Below, one piece after another: positions 8,257 to 17,236 of a stretch of 33,167 bases of DNA. The position numbers and the translations under genes are program-made. Below the pieces are notes generated by a model. It was not told where the DNA came from. It saw nothing but the letters and a program-made list of their open reading frames with translations, and did no database searches. This DNA comes from Deltaproteobacteria bacterium. Lineage in GTDB: Bacteria; Myxococcota_A; Polyangia; Polyangiales; JADJMO01. Numbering within the stretch: the first letter of the stretch is position 1; each line of letters opens with the position of its first letter. Location: assembly GCA_016182965.1 (NCBI GenBank), contig JACPFM010000208.1, positions 1 to 33,167 of the forward strand. Direction: 5' to 3'.

Positions 8257-9291
8257 CTATGCGATGATCTCAGAGAGCACGTCCGCCGCGCGGATCTGGC
8301 CGTGCGCGACGAGCAGATCGCGGACGCGAGCCCCTCCCACACGCGCCTTGCGCTTCGAATCCATCGCGCGCCATGCGTCCGCGAGCGCGCCGGGCTCGCG
8401 CTCGGCGAGCACCGCGAACAGCACGGCGGCCTGATGCAGATCCTTCGTGATCTTCTCGCCGGTCGTCGTTCGCACCTGCGAGAGGAGCGCCTTGTGCCAG
8501 GCGAACCGTTCCGGGCTGGGGACGCGGACGGGCGTGACGTTCTCGCGGCCGACGAGGATCGCATCGACGGGCTCCGCGAGCAGGTAGCGCAGGTGCGGCA
8601 GCGCAGTCGCGTGCGCGTCGAGCTCGGGGATCGCCTTCACGCCGACTTCGCGCCCGCTCGTGGGTACGAGGAGGTCGACGCGCAACCCGTGTCGCCCCGG
8701 CGCCTTGAACGAGGTCGGGGGCGTCTTGCGATCGAACCCGGGCACGGGCGCGAACACGATGTGCGAGTCCTCGAGCATCTGCGCGAAGCTCACGGAGCCG
8801 GCGGAGAGCTGAAGCCGCGCGTCGCGCGCGACATCGACGTCCTCGGTGCGGAAGGCTGCGCCGCGGATGCCCAGCTCGTTGAGCAACACGCCGTAGGCAT
8901 GGGAGCCGACGAGCACCGCGCCTGCTCGGAACAACCCGTGGTTGGCGAGCGCCGCGACGACCGATCCGGCGTGCGCGTCGACACGCACGTACCCCTGACG
9001 CGCGAGCAGGCGCGCTTGCGCGAGCAGACCGTTCGTCTCGGCGATGCGCTCCCGGACCGCCTCGGCGCTCGCCCGAGCGGACGGCAGATCGGCCGGTCCG
9101 ATGTACTCGGCGCGCTTGCGCCCGTCTGCGTCGTAGAACTGCCGATAGAGAAACGCGCGCTCGTTGACCATCCGCTCGCCGACCGATCCGGGCGTTCCCA
9201 CGAGCACCGACGCCTGCTCGAACGCTCGTCGCTTGAGCTCGGAGTAGGCGGTCTCGAGGACCGGCGGATGAGCGGTGAACAGCGAGGGCAT
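8257..9291 (-). CDS. GSU2403-family nucleotidyltransferase-fold protein
   Basis: 344 residues, matching the GSU2403 (NTP_transf_8-like) family in layout. An alpha-helical N-terminal part (about 1-115) includes the conserved YRQFYDADGRKRAEYIGP. A nucleotidyltransferase fold follows, with VLVGSHAYG near 126 (the GS signature), TEDVDVAR near 150 (the two acidic metal ligands) and RVDLL near 202 (a third carboxylate). A helical C-terminus completes it. The family resembles MNT/AbiEii-type nucleotidyltransferases, but its biological role is unknown; a defence or toxin role is inference only. A palindrome lies just upstream. Confidence 0.75.
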   Translation of the reverse strand: MPSLFTAHPPVLETAYSELKRRAFEQASVLVGTPGSVGERMVNERAFLYRQFYDADGRKRAEYIGPADLPSARASAEAVRERIAETNGLLAQARLLARQGYVRVDAHAGSVVAALANHGLFRAGAVLVGSHAYGVLLNELGIRGAAFRTEDVDVARDARLQLSAGSVSFAQMLEDSHIVFAPVPGFDRKTPPTSFKAPGRHGLRVDLLVPTSGREVGVKAIPELDAHATALPHLRYLLAEPVDAILVGRENVTPVRVPSPERFAWHKALLSQVRTTTGEKITKDLHQAAVLFAVLAEREPGALADAWRAMDSKRKARVGGARVRDLLVAHGQIRAADVLSEIIA

Positions 9292-9300
9292 CGGTGCCGG

Positions 9301-9333
9301 ATTGTACTCTAGTAACTCTTTCTAGAGAACAAT
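9301..9333. promoter_or_regulatory. Near-perfect palindrome in an AT-rich island: operator/promoter
   Basis: Arms 9301-9312 and 9322-9333 match as inverted repeats at 11 of 12 positions around a 9-base spacer. This is the most AT-rich stretch for kilobases. It starts 10 bases upstream of the minus-strand nucleotidyltransferase-fold gene. Read on that strand, the proximal arm ends in TACAAT, a good -10 hexamer, and the distal arm contains TTGTTC. A dimeric repressor covering its own promoter is the simplest reading. Confidence 0.6.
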
Positions 9334-9449
9334 GAGCCCCTGCATGCCCCTCGCCGCCACTCATGAGGCGAGCGAGGCCGTGGCGGACGGCGAACGGGGA
9401 GCGTGCGGCCGGCAGTGGCCGGCGGGCGAGGGAGTCCGTCGGACGGGTG

Positions 9450-10103
9450 TCAAGGTCGTGCGCACAACTGCACGTCATGGAGATCGCGACGCACGGCTTC
9501 CGCAGTCTCGAGCAATGCAACATCCGCCGGATCGGGCGCCCGCTCCGAGAGGGTGACGACGATGCCGCCGTCGAGCGGACGCGATGGCGCACGGGAGGTA
9601 CCGGGGACCGCCGAGCGGACGTACGTGATCCAGCCCACGAACGGTCGTGACGGGAAGGCGTCGGCCCATGTGTCCGTCGCGATGGTCGCCCATGATGGCT
9701 GCCACGCTGCCACGGTCGCCTCGAGAATCCGCTCGGCCACCGCGAGCGGCAGCTCGCGGCTCTTCGGGAATTGCGCGAAGAAGTTGTTCAGAATCGGTCC
9801 ATCGGGCAGCCCGACGCGGAAGTGGAGAGCCGTCGACGGGTGCTCCACCGACGCGAGCGTCAGACCGACGCCGCTGTCCGGCATCAGCACGCCCTCGTCA
9901 TTGCGAAGCGCCGAACCACCGAGGACCCGTCGCAGTGAGCCTTCGTCGATCGGCAACGGATGCTTCCTGCCGACGAGCCTCCATTCGGCAAGCGTCGGGT
10001 CGACGGCCTTCACCAGGGCCAGCCACTCGCCGAACCTCTTCGCGGCGTCGTCAGCCCCGCCGGCACGAACGGGCATTTGCGCTTGCAGGAACGCGCGGTC
10101 CAT
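9450..10103 (-). CDS. Imm52-like immunity protein (orphan)
   Basis: 217 residues from the start at 10103. The segment FGEWLALVKAVDPTLAEWRL, then a polar stretch, RNDEGVLMPDSGVGLTLAS, and the Trp-containing later part (SWATIATDTWADAF, GWITYV) resemble the Imm52 immunity family of polymorphic-toxin systems. The N-terminal GxYW motif usual in that family is not seen, so the start or the family call may be off. No toxin gene adjoins it; the neighbours are a hexamer array and an unrelated gene. It would act in the cytoplasm by binding a cognate effector. Confidence 0.45.
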   Translation of the reverse strand: MDRAFLQAQMPVRAGGADDAAKRFGEWLALVKAVDPTLAEWRLVGRKHPLPIDEGSLRRVLGGSALRNDEGVLMPDSGVGLTLASVEHPSTALHFRVGLPDGPILNNFFAQFPKSRELPLAVAERILEATVAAWQPSWATIATDTWADAFPSRPFVGWITYVRSAVPGTSRAPSRPLDGGIVVTLSERAPDPADVALLETAEAVRRDLHDVQLCARP

Positions 10104-10206
10104 CGCGTGTCGATGCCGTCTCACACTGCGACACTCCGGGCGATCCGCTCCCACGTACGCACAAGCGATCCACGAATCGGCATCGCTCTGCGCTTCGTCG
10201 CTTCCA

Positions 10207-10350
10207 CGTTCGCCATCGCGTCCGCGCTCGCCTCCGCGTCCGCCTTCGCGTCCGCGTTCGTCTTCGCGTCCGCCTTCGCGTTCCCCTTCGCGTCCGCGTT
10301 CGCGTCCGCCTTCGCGTCCGCGTGCGCGTTCGCGTTCGCGTTCGCGCGCG
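10207..10350. repeat. Degenerate hexamer tandem array abutting a stop codon
   Basis: About 24 hexamers of the types GCGTTC, GCGTCC and CTTCGC (plus strand), more degenerate than the array at 139-252 and in the opposite orientation. Its edge at 10350 directly touches the TGA stop (10353-10351) of the minus-strand CoA-transferase gene, and it fills most of the gap to the Imm52-like gene. Reading through the array would give an Ala/Asn/Asp/Lys low-complexity tail. Confidence 0.9.
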
Positions 10351-11877
10351 TCAGTCCTCCCCCCCCGTCGCCGGGAACCCCCGGCACGCGGCGTGGTACT
10401 CGTCCCACCAACCTTCGAGCCCCTTGCGCTTGTCGCCTTCGCTCCACCCCTCGCGCGAGAACGAGAGGTACTCCTTCAAGAGCGGGCGGAAGTACGGGTG
10501 GGCGCACGAGTCGATGATGTCGAGCGCGCGGTAGCGGGCCGAGCGGATCTCGGTGTTCAGGGCGTAGCCCTGCTCGGTCACGATGCACTTGATGTCGTGC
10601 TCGGTGTGGTCGATGTGCCCGACGACCGGCATCACGCAGCTGACCGTGCGGCCGTCGCGGAGCTTGCGCACCGACGGCGTGTGCACGACCGAGAGGTACG
10701 CGTTGCGCAGGAAGTCGCCGCTGCCACCGAGGCCGTTCATCAGTCGGGAGCCGTCGACGTGCGTCGAGTTGGCGTGCCCGTAGATGTCGACCTCGAGCGG
10801 CGTGTTCATCGCGACGACGAACAGACGGGTGACCAGCTCGGCGTGATTCGACAGCCACATCGGCCGGAGCACGAGCCGATCGCGGCAGCGCGCGGCGAGC
10901 CGGTCGAACTCGCGCCGGCCGGCGGCGGAGAGCGAGATCGCGGTGGCCGAGGCGGCCTCGAACTTCGCGTCGTCCTCGACGAAACGCATCATGCCGTCCT
11001 GGAAGACCTCGGTCCAGAACCGCAGACGCGTGAACGGCGAGTCGTAGAGCTGCCCGATGACCGCGTTGGCGATGTTGCCGACGCCCGACTGCAGCGGCGG
11101 GATGCGCTTCCCCCAGCCGTAGGTCGTGCGGCAGCACTCGAGGTACTCGACGACGTTGGCGGCGATCTGGCGATCGACCGGGCTCGTCTCCTTGAAGCTC
11201 ACCGGGTAGTCCGGCACCTTCGACTCGACGACCGCGACCACCTTGCTCGGATCGATGCGCACGTAAGGCGTGCCGACCCGATCGCCGACGTTGGTGATGG
11301 GGATGGGCCAGCCGACGTGCGGGTGCACCGGCGGCACCACGATGTCGTGGAAGCCGGTGTAGTCGGGCGCGGCGGTGTTGACCTCGAGGACGATCTGCTT
11401 CGCGCAGTGGAGCGCCTCGGCGGAGATCCCCACCGACGACGTCAGCACCACGCTGCCGTCGCGGCGCACGCGCGACACCTCGACCACCGCGGTGTCGACG
11501 TCGCCGTAGAACCCGTACACCAGGTTGCGCGCGAACTGCGAGAGGTGGATGTCGGCGAACTCCATCCGCTCCTTCTCGATGAGGAGCCGCGACGCGGCCG
11601 ACGACATGTACGGGCCGCGCTTGCCGATGAACGGCGCGAGCGGCGCCTCGACCTCTTCGGCGAGCGACGCGCCCGAGAGCAGCGCGATGCGGGCGTCGGG
11701 CGCGTGCGCCGCGAAGTGACGCGCGAGGGCGGGGAGGAACGCCTTCGGCTCGCCCGCCTTGGTGAACCCGCTGATCGCGAGGGTGCCGCGCGGCGAGACG
11801 AGCTTCACCGCCTCCTCCGCCGGCATGACCCGGGCGAGGATGTCCGGGTGCTCCACCCGGTCGTTCAGGGTGGCCAT
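10351..11877 (-). CDS. Acetyl-CoA hydrolase/transferase-family CoA-transferase
   Basis: 508 residues, a full-length class I CoA-transferase of the acetyl-CoA hydrolase / succinate:acetate CoA-transferase (AarC/Ach1-like) family. FWTEVFQDG near residue 288 holds the probable catalytic Glu that forms the glutamyl-CoA thioester. GLGGSGDFLRNAY near 383 is the family glycine-rich loop. GHIDHTEHDIKCIVTEQGYA near 430 is the C-terminal signature. It moves CoA between a carboxylate and an acyl-CoA. It is the last gene of the operon: its ATG follows the GNAT stop with one base between (TGACATG). The substrate pair is unknown; activating an acid for the neighbouring reductase or recycling CoA is inferred. 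Confidence 0.88.
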   Translation of the reverse strand: MATLNDRVEHPDILARVMPAEEAVKLVSPRGTLAISGFTKAGEPKAFLPALARHFAAHAPDARIALLSGASLAEEVEAPLAPFIGKRGPYMSSAASRLLIEKERMEFADIHLSQFARNLVYGFYGDVDTAVVEVSRVRRDGSVVLTSSVGISAEALHCAKQIVLEVNTAAPDYTGFHDIVVPPVHPHVGWPIPITNVGDRVGTPYVRIDPSKVVAVVESKVPDYPVSFKETSPVDRQIAANVVEYLECCRTTYGWGKRIPPLQSGVGNIANAVIGQLYDSPFTRLRFWTEVFQDGMMRFVEDDAKFEAASATAISLSAAGRREFDRLAARCRDRLVLRPMWLSNHAELVTRLFVVAMNTPLEVDIYGHANSTHVDGSRLMNGLGGSGDFLRNAYLSVVHTPSVRKLRDGRTVSCVMPVVGHIDHTEHDIKCIVTEQGYALNTEIRSARYRALDIIDSCAHPYFRPLLKEYLSFSREGWSEGDKRKGLEGWWDEYHAACRGFPATGGED

Positions 11878-11878
11878 G

Positions 11879-12364
11879 TCAGAGCACCCGTTCGAGCACC
11901 ACGCGCGCGCCGGGGGTGAACCCCTCGTGCTCGAGGAAGCCGAGGAGGCCGAAGTCGTTCCAGGCGACCTCGGTGCGGATGCGCTCGACGCCGAGCCCGC
12001 GGGCGTTCATCGCGAACTGACGCATCAGCGCCTTGCCGACCTTGTGCGACCGCCAGTCGGGGTGCACGCCGATCGCCTCGAGCACCGCGGTCGGCTCCGG
12101 GCGGCCGAACTCACCGTAGTGCTGCTGCGCCATGAGGAACCCGACGACCATGGCGTCGAGCTCCGCGACCAGCGACATGCGCACGCGGCTGTCGCGCAGC
12201 GCCCCGGCGATCTTGTCGCGGTAGAACTCGAGGCGCCGCCGACCCATGGCGACCGCGTCGATGCGCACGATCGCCTCGAGGTCCTTCTCGCTCATCGTGC
12301 GGACCAGCACGTCGTCGGTGTCGAGCCTGCCGGGACCGAGCTCCGCCTCTTCACGCACGGCCAT
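11879..12364 (-). CDS. GNAT-family N-acetyltransferase
   Basis: 161 residues covering one GNAT domain. Motif A is present as AIGVHPDWRSHKVGKALM (about 95-113), although the usual Gln/Arg-x-x-Gly-x-Gly/Ala begins with His here. A C-terminal NDFGLLGFLEHEGF is the typical motif B helix. The ATG is preceded by a near-ideal Shine-Dalgarno sequence (AAAGGAGG). It sits 21 bases after the FAD-subunit gene and one base before the CoA-transferase gene, so it is co-transcribed. Such GNATs may acetylate a protein lysine, for example an acyl-CoA enzyme, or a small amine; the operon position hints at local control of CoA metabolism, but this is inference. Confidence 0.85.
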   Translation of the reverse strand: MAVREEAELGPGRLDTDDVLVRTMSEKDLEAIVRIDAVAMGRRRLEFYRDKIAGALRDSRVRMSLVAELDAMVVGFLMAQQHYGEFGRPEPTAVLEAIGVHPDWRSHKVGKALMRQFAMNARGLGVERIRTEVAWNDFGLLGFLEHEGFTPGARVVLERVL

Positions 12365-12385
12365 GGATCGCCTCCTTTGGACCGA

Positions 12386-13390
12386 CTACCTGGAATGGAC
12401 TGCCATCTCCGCGAACGCGTCGCGCACGAGCACCGGGATCATCGCACGTCGCCACTCGCTGTCAGCGGCGATGTTCGCCTGCGGGTGCAGGGCCTCGAAG
12501 CAGCGCCGCGCCACCGCGTCGATCGTCGCCGCGTCGAGCGGCCGGCCGACCGCGAGATCGTCGAGCTTCGAGACGCGCCGCGGCGCCGAGCCGATGCCGC
12601 TCGCGACCACGCGGATCGAGCGGCACACGCCCTGCTCGACCGCGCCCTGCTCGACGACGCCCTGCTCGATGGCGACCGCGACCGCGACGCCGAGCAGCGG
12701 GAAGTCGATGGCTCCGCGCGCGCGGAGCTTGCGGTAGGCGGCGCGCACGCGCTCGTCGATCGGGACGACCACCTCGGCGATCAGCGCGTCGGCCGGGAGG
12801 GCGATCGGCGCCGCGCCGTCGTTGGCGTACAGCTTGTCGATCGGGATCAGGCGCTCCCCCTCGACCGAGAGCACGCGCACCGAGGCGCCGAGCGCGACGA
12901 GCACCGGCGGCAGATCGGCCGATGCGGCGGCGACGCAGCGCTTGCCGCCGGGCACCACGTGGCACTCGCTGCCGTCGGCCTTGATGCAGTGGCCGAGCGC
13001 GCCGCGCCAGAAGGCCGTCTGGTTCACGTAGACGCAGCGGGTGTCGAGGCATAGGTTGCCGCCGACGGTCGCGACGTTGCGGATCTGCGGCGAGGCGATC
13101 GAGGCGGCGGCGTGCGCGATCGCGCGCGGCACCGAAGGGTCGCGGGCGAGGCGCGCCAGGGTGATCCGCGCGCCGATGCGCAGCTCGGAGTCGCCGCGCA
13201 CGAGGGCGTCGAGCCCCTGCACCTTCGCGAGCGACACCAGCGTGGTCGGCCGCCCGACGCCGCGCTTGAGGTTGGGCAGCAGATCGGTGCCGCCGGCGAC
13301 GAGACGCGCCCCCGGGCGCGCGCGCAGGTGCTCGAGCGTCTCGGCGACCGAGGTCGGGAAGAGCACTTCGCAGGCAGGGAGCGGCAGCAT
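12386..13390 (-). CDS. hcrB: 4-hydroxybenzoyl-CoA reductase-like FAD/[4Fe-4S] subunit
   Basis: 334 residues, the medium subunit of a xanthine-oxidase-family enzyme. VAGGTDLLPN (31-40) and ATVGGN (107-112) form the FAD-binding site. The decisive feature is an insert with Cys119, Cys135, Cys143 and Cys152. The spacings of 16, 8 and 9 equal those I recall for the [4Fe-4S] ligands of the Thauera 4-hydroxybenzoyl-CoA reductase beta subunit (122, 138, 146, 155). That cluster is absent from ordinary xanthine dehydrogenases and lets electrons run inward to the molybdenum centre. GGGAGGA lies before the ATG, which follows the large-subunit stop by one base. An in-frame 15-base tandem repeat is present (12627-12671). 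The substrate may be another aryl-CoA. Confidence 0.88.
   Translation of the reverse strand: MLPLPACEVLFPTSVAETLEHLRARPGARLVAGGTDLLPNLKRGVGRPTTLVSLAKVQGLDALVRGDSELRIGARITLARLARDPSVPRAIAHAAASIASPQIRNVATVGGNLCLDTRCVYVNQTAFWRGALGHCIKADGSECHVVPGGKRCVAAASADLPPVLVALGASVRVLSVEGERLIPIDKLYANDGAAPIALPADALIAEVVVPIDERVRAAYRKLRARGAIDFPLLGVAVAVAIEQGVVEQGAVEQGVCRSIRVVASGIGSAPRRVSKLDDLAVGRPLDAATIDAVARRCFEALHPQANIAADSEWRRAMIPVLVRDAFAEMAVHSR
12627..12671 (-). repeat. Three 15-base tandem repeats inside hcrB-like gene
   Basis: Three 15-base units (12627-12641, 12642-12656, 12657-12671) share the core CGCCCTGCTCGA. They encode three copies of a Glu-Gln-Gly-Val/Ala-Val block on the minus strand. The frame is kept. 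The segment falls in a beta-strand-rich part of the FAD domain where family members are normally shorter, so it looks like a recent expansion. Confidence 0.8.
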
Positions 13391-13391
13391 G

Positions 13392-15674
13392 TCAGGTTCC
13401 TCCCTGCCCGCGCAGCGCGGCTCGCACCCGATCGGGCGAGAAGGGCAGCGCGCGCAGGCGGATGCCCACCGCGTCGAAGATGGCGTTGGCGATGGCGGGG
13501 ATGCTCGGGTGCAGCGGCCCCTCCCCCACCTCCTTTCCGCCGTACGGTCCTCCGGGCTCGTTGGCCTCGACGATGAGCGCGTGCAGATCGGGCACGTCGA
13601 GCGTCGTCGGGAGCTTGTAGTCGAGCAGGCTGGGGCCACGGTGCAGCCCATCGGCGTGGAAGGCGTGCGACTCGAACAGCGCCTCGCCGAAGCCCATGTA
13701 CGCCGAGCCCTCCATCTGCCCCATCACGTTGATCGGGTGCAGCGCCTTGCCGCAGTCGTGCGCGACCCAGATGTCCTCGACGCGCACGAGGCCGGTGAGC
13801 TCGTCGACCGACACCTCGGCGACGTGCGCGGTGAACGAGTACGCGGGCGAGGCGCCGATGGTGCCGCCGCGGTAGTCACCGCCGACCTTGCGGGTGCGGT
13901 AGCCGCCGGAGGTGACCAGCGTGCCGAAGCGCGTCTCGGCGAGCCGCGCGACCTCGACGAACGACAGCACGCGATCGGGCTGCGAGCGGGCGTAGACCTT
14001 GCCGCCGTCGAGCTCGACTTGCGCCGCGTCGCACTCGAGCGCCGCCGCGGCCGCCTCGACGAGCATGCCGCGCAACTTGCGCGCCGCCTCGATCGCCGCG
14101 GTACCGGCCATGAAGGTGACGCGGCTCGAGTAGGCGCCGAGATCGACCGGGCACAGCTCGGTGTCGCCGGTGATCACGCGGATGGCCTCGAGCTCGCACC
14201 CGAGCTCCTCGGCCGCGACGTAGGCGAGCATCGTCTCGACGCCCTGCCCGATCTCGCTCACGCCCGAGGTGACCAGCACCTGCCCGGAGCGATCGAGCTT
14301 CACGACGACCGACGACTGCGGCATGTCGTTCGGGTAGATCGGGTACGCGGTGCCGGAGATGTACGTGCTCGCGGCGATGCCCACGCCGCGCCCGCGCGGG
14401 AGCTTTCTGTGCTTCTCCTTCCAGCCCGACGCGCGCTCGACCTCCTCGAGGCAGCGGAGGATGCCGTTGGAGCCGATGCGCTGCCCGTTGATGGTCGTCG
14501 CGTCGGGGCCGATGGCGTTGCGGCGGCGCAGCTCGATCGGATCGACGCCGAGCTGCGAGGCGATCTCGTCGAGCTGACACTCGATGGCGAAACGCGGCTG
14601 CACCGAGCCGTGCCCGCGCTTGGGCCCGCACGCGGGCTTGTTGGTGAACACGCGCGTCGAGCGGAAGCGGTAGGCCGGCAGCTCGTAGGGCGCGCCGAGC
14701 AGCTGCCCCGAGTAGTACGTCGTCACCAACCCGAACGAGCTGTGCGCGCCGCCGTCGATGAGGATCTTCGAGTCGACCGCGAGCAGCTTGCCGTCGCGGG
14801 TGGCGCCGGTGCGGAAGCGCATCTTCATCGGGTGACGACCGCGGTGCGCGTAGAACACCTCCTCGCGCGTGTAGCGGATCTTCACCGGGCGCCCGGCGAT
14901 CATCGCCAGCTTCGCCGCGCAGAACTCGAGGTCGAACGGCTCGCTCTTGCCGCCGAACGCGCCGCCGATCGTCGGCTGCACGACGCGGATGCGATCTTCG
15001 GGGAGACCGAGCACCTTGGCCAGGGCGCGGTGCAGGTAGTGCGGCACCTGCGTGGTCGACCACACCGTCAGCCGCCCCCTGGCGTCGAAGTCGGCGATCG
15101 CGCAGTGCGGCTCGATCGCGGCGTGCGTGGTGCTCTCGAAGTGGAACTCTCCCTCGACGACCACGTCGGCGCGGGCGAGGTTCTCCTCGACGTCGCCGAA
15201 GGCGAGATCGACCTTCTTGCTGACGTTGCCGTCCTTGTTGCTCTCGTGGACCTTGAGCTCGGGGTGGGCGAGCGCGTCCTCGGGCGTGAGCACCGCCGGC
15301 AGCGGCTCGTAGTCGACGCGAATGGCCTCGCAGGCCGCGATCGCGGTGCGCTCGTCGACCGCGGCGACCGCGGCCACGCCATCGCCGACGTAGAGCGCGC
15401 GGCCGATGGCCAGCGGGTACTCGTCCTCGGTCCACGGGAGGATGCCGTAGGCGACCGGGAGGTCCTCGCCGACGATCGCCGCGTGCACGCCGGGGATGGC
15501 GCGCGCGGCACCGAGGTCGATCGAGACGATGCGCGCGTGCGCGTGCGGCGAGCGGAGGATGCGCCCGTGCAGCATGCGGGGCAGCACGAGATCGTCGGTG
15601 TAGCGCGCCGCGCCGGTGACCTTCGCCACGCCGTCGACCCGCGGCCTGCTGCTGCCGATGATGCGATGGCTCAT
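13392..15674 (-). CDS. hcrA: 4-hydroxybenzoyl-CoA reductase-like molybdenum subunit
   Basis: 760 residues, close to the usual length of the alpha subunit. The N-terminal a/b-hammerhead domain begins with RVDGVAKVTGAARYTDDL. The Mo-cofactor domains follow, with GGAFGGK near 238, VSEIGQGVETML near 468, and GGKEVGEG near 710, where the final Glu is the expected catalytic base. The start at 15674 (MSHRIIGSSRPR) overlaps the small-subunit stop as ATGA. In HCR the enzyme removes the para-hydroxyl from 4-hydroxybenzoyl-CoA, giving benzoyl-CoA, in anaerobic aromatic breakdown. The diagnosis of HCR over other aryl or purine hydroxylases rests mainly on the medium subunit. Confidence 0.85.
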   Translation of the reverse strand: MSHRIIGSSRPRVDGVAKVTGAARYTDDLVLPRMLHGRILRSPHAHARIVSIDLGAARAIPGVHAAIVGEDLPVAYGILPWTEDEYPLAIGRALYVGDGVAAVAAVDERTAIAACEAIRVDYEPLPAVLTPEDALAHPELKVHESNKDGNVSKKVDLAFGDVEENLARADVVVEGEFHFESTTHAAIEPHCAIADFDARGRLTVWSTTQVPHYLHRALAKVLGLPEDRIRVVQPTIGGAFGGKSEPFDLEFCAAKLAMIAGRPVKIRYTREEVFYAHRGRHPMKMRFRTGATRDGKLLAVDSKILIDGGAHSSFGLVTTYYSGQLLGAPYELPAYRFRSTRVFTNKPACGPKRGHGSVQPRFAIECQLDEIASQLGVDPIELRRRNAIGPDATTINGQRIGSNGILRCLEEVERASGWKEKHRKLPRGRGVGIAASTYISGTAYPIYPNDMPQSSVVVKLDRSGQVLVTSGVSEIGQGVETMLAYVAAEELGCELEAIRVITGDTELCPVDLGAYSSRVTFMAGTAAIEAARKLRGMLVEAAAAALECDAAQVELDGGKVYARSQPDRVLSFVEVARLAETRFGTLVTSGGYRTRKVGGDYRGGTIGASPAYSFTAHVAEVSVDELTGLVRVEDIWVAHDCGKALHPINVMGQMEGSAYMGFGEALFESHAFHADGLHRGPSLLDYKLPTTLDVPDLHALIVEANEPGGPYGGKEVGEGPLHPSIPAIANAIFDAVGIRLRALPFSPDRVRAALRGQGGT

Positions 15675-16159
15675 CGGACCACCTGCAGGCGACGCGCGGC
15701 GATGCGCACGGCCTCGACGATGCGGCCGTAGCCGGTGCAGCGACAGAGGTTGCCCGAGAGCGCCTCCTTCACCTGCTCGACCGACGGATCGGGGTTCTCC
15801 TCGAGCAGCGCTTTGGCGGAGAGGATCATGCCCGGGGTGCAGAACCCGCACTGCGCCGCGCCGTGCTCGTCGAACGCGCGCTGCAGCGCGTGGAGCTCAC
15901 CGCCCCTTCCGTGAGCGTGAGCAAGGCCCTCGATCGTGGTGATCGATGCGCCCTCGACCGCGAGCGCCAGGGTCAGGCACGAGAGCACCGGCTTGCCGTC
16001 GACGAGCACGGTGCACGCGCCGCAGTCCCCCTCGTCGCAGCCGACCTTGGTCCCGGTCAGCCCCAGCGTCTCGCGCAGTACGTCGACCAGTGTCGACGTG
16101 TCGTCGACGGCCACCGTCCGCGGCTCTCCGTTGACGCTCAACGTACAGAGTCGCTTCAT
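15671..16159 (-). CDS. hcrC: 4-hydroxybenzoyl-CoA reductase-like [2Fe-2S] subunit
   Basis: 162 residues, essentially the family length. The N-terminal plant-type ferredoxin domain has Cys41, Cys46, Cys49 and Cys61 (CDEGDCGACTV). The C-terminal helical domain has Cys104, Cys107, Cys139 and Cys141 (CGFCTPGM and CRCTGYGRI) for the second [2Fe-2S] cluster close to the molybdopterin. It is the first gene of the operon. The start at 16159 gives MKRLCTLSVNG, the normal N-terminus. The 100 bases to the divergent DRE-TIM gene must hold both promoters; no clear operator was seen there. Confidence 0.9.
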   Translation of the reverse strand: MKRLCTLSVNGEPRTVAVDDTSTLVDVLRETLGLTGTKVGCDEGDCGACTVLVDGKPVLSCLTLALAVEGASITTIEGLAHAHGRGGELHALQRAFDEHGAAQCGFCTPGMILSAKALLEENPDPSVEQVKEALSGNLCRCTGYGRIVEAVRIAARRLQVVR

Positions 16160-16261
16160 GTCGCGACGCTAGGAGCGCGCCGGATCCGCCGCACCGGGTA
16201 CCAGAACCGTAGCTGACGAATGTCATCTCTCGACGCGGTGCATCTGCCCCATTCTCGGTCG

Positions 16262-17236
<975 letters not shown>

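Noticed and set aside
9403..11919. 838-codon plus-strand frame opposite the CoA-transferase
   Set aside because: Low-complexity Arg/Ser/Pro translation, crosses the hexamer array, and lies opposite a clear enzyme gene.
13041..15731. 896-codon plus-strand frame opposite the molybdenum subunit
   Set aside because: Shadow frame; the minus strand carries a complete molybdenum-hydroxylase subunit of normal length.
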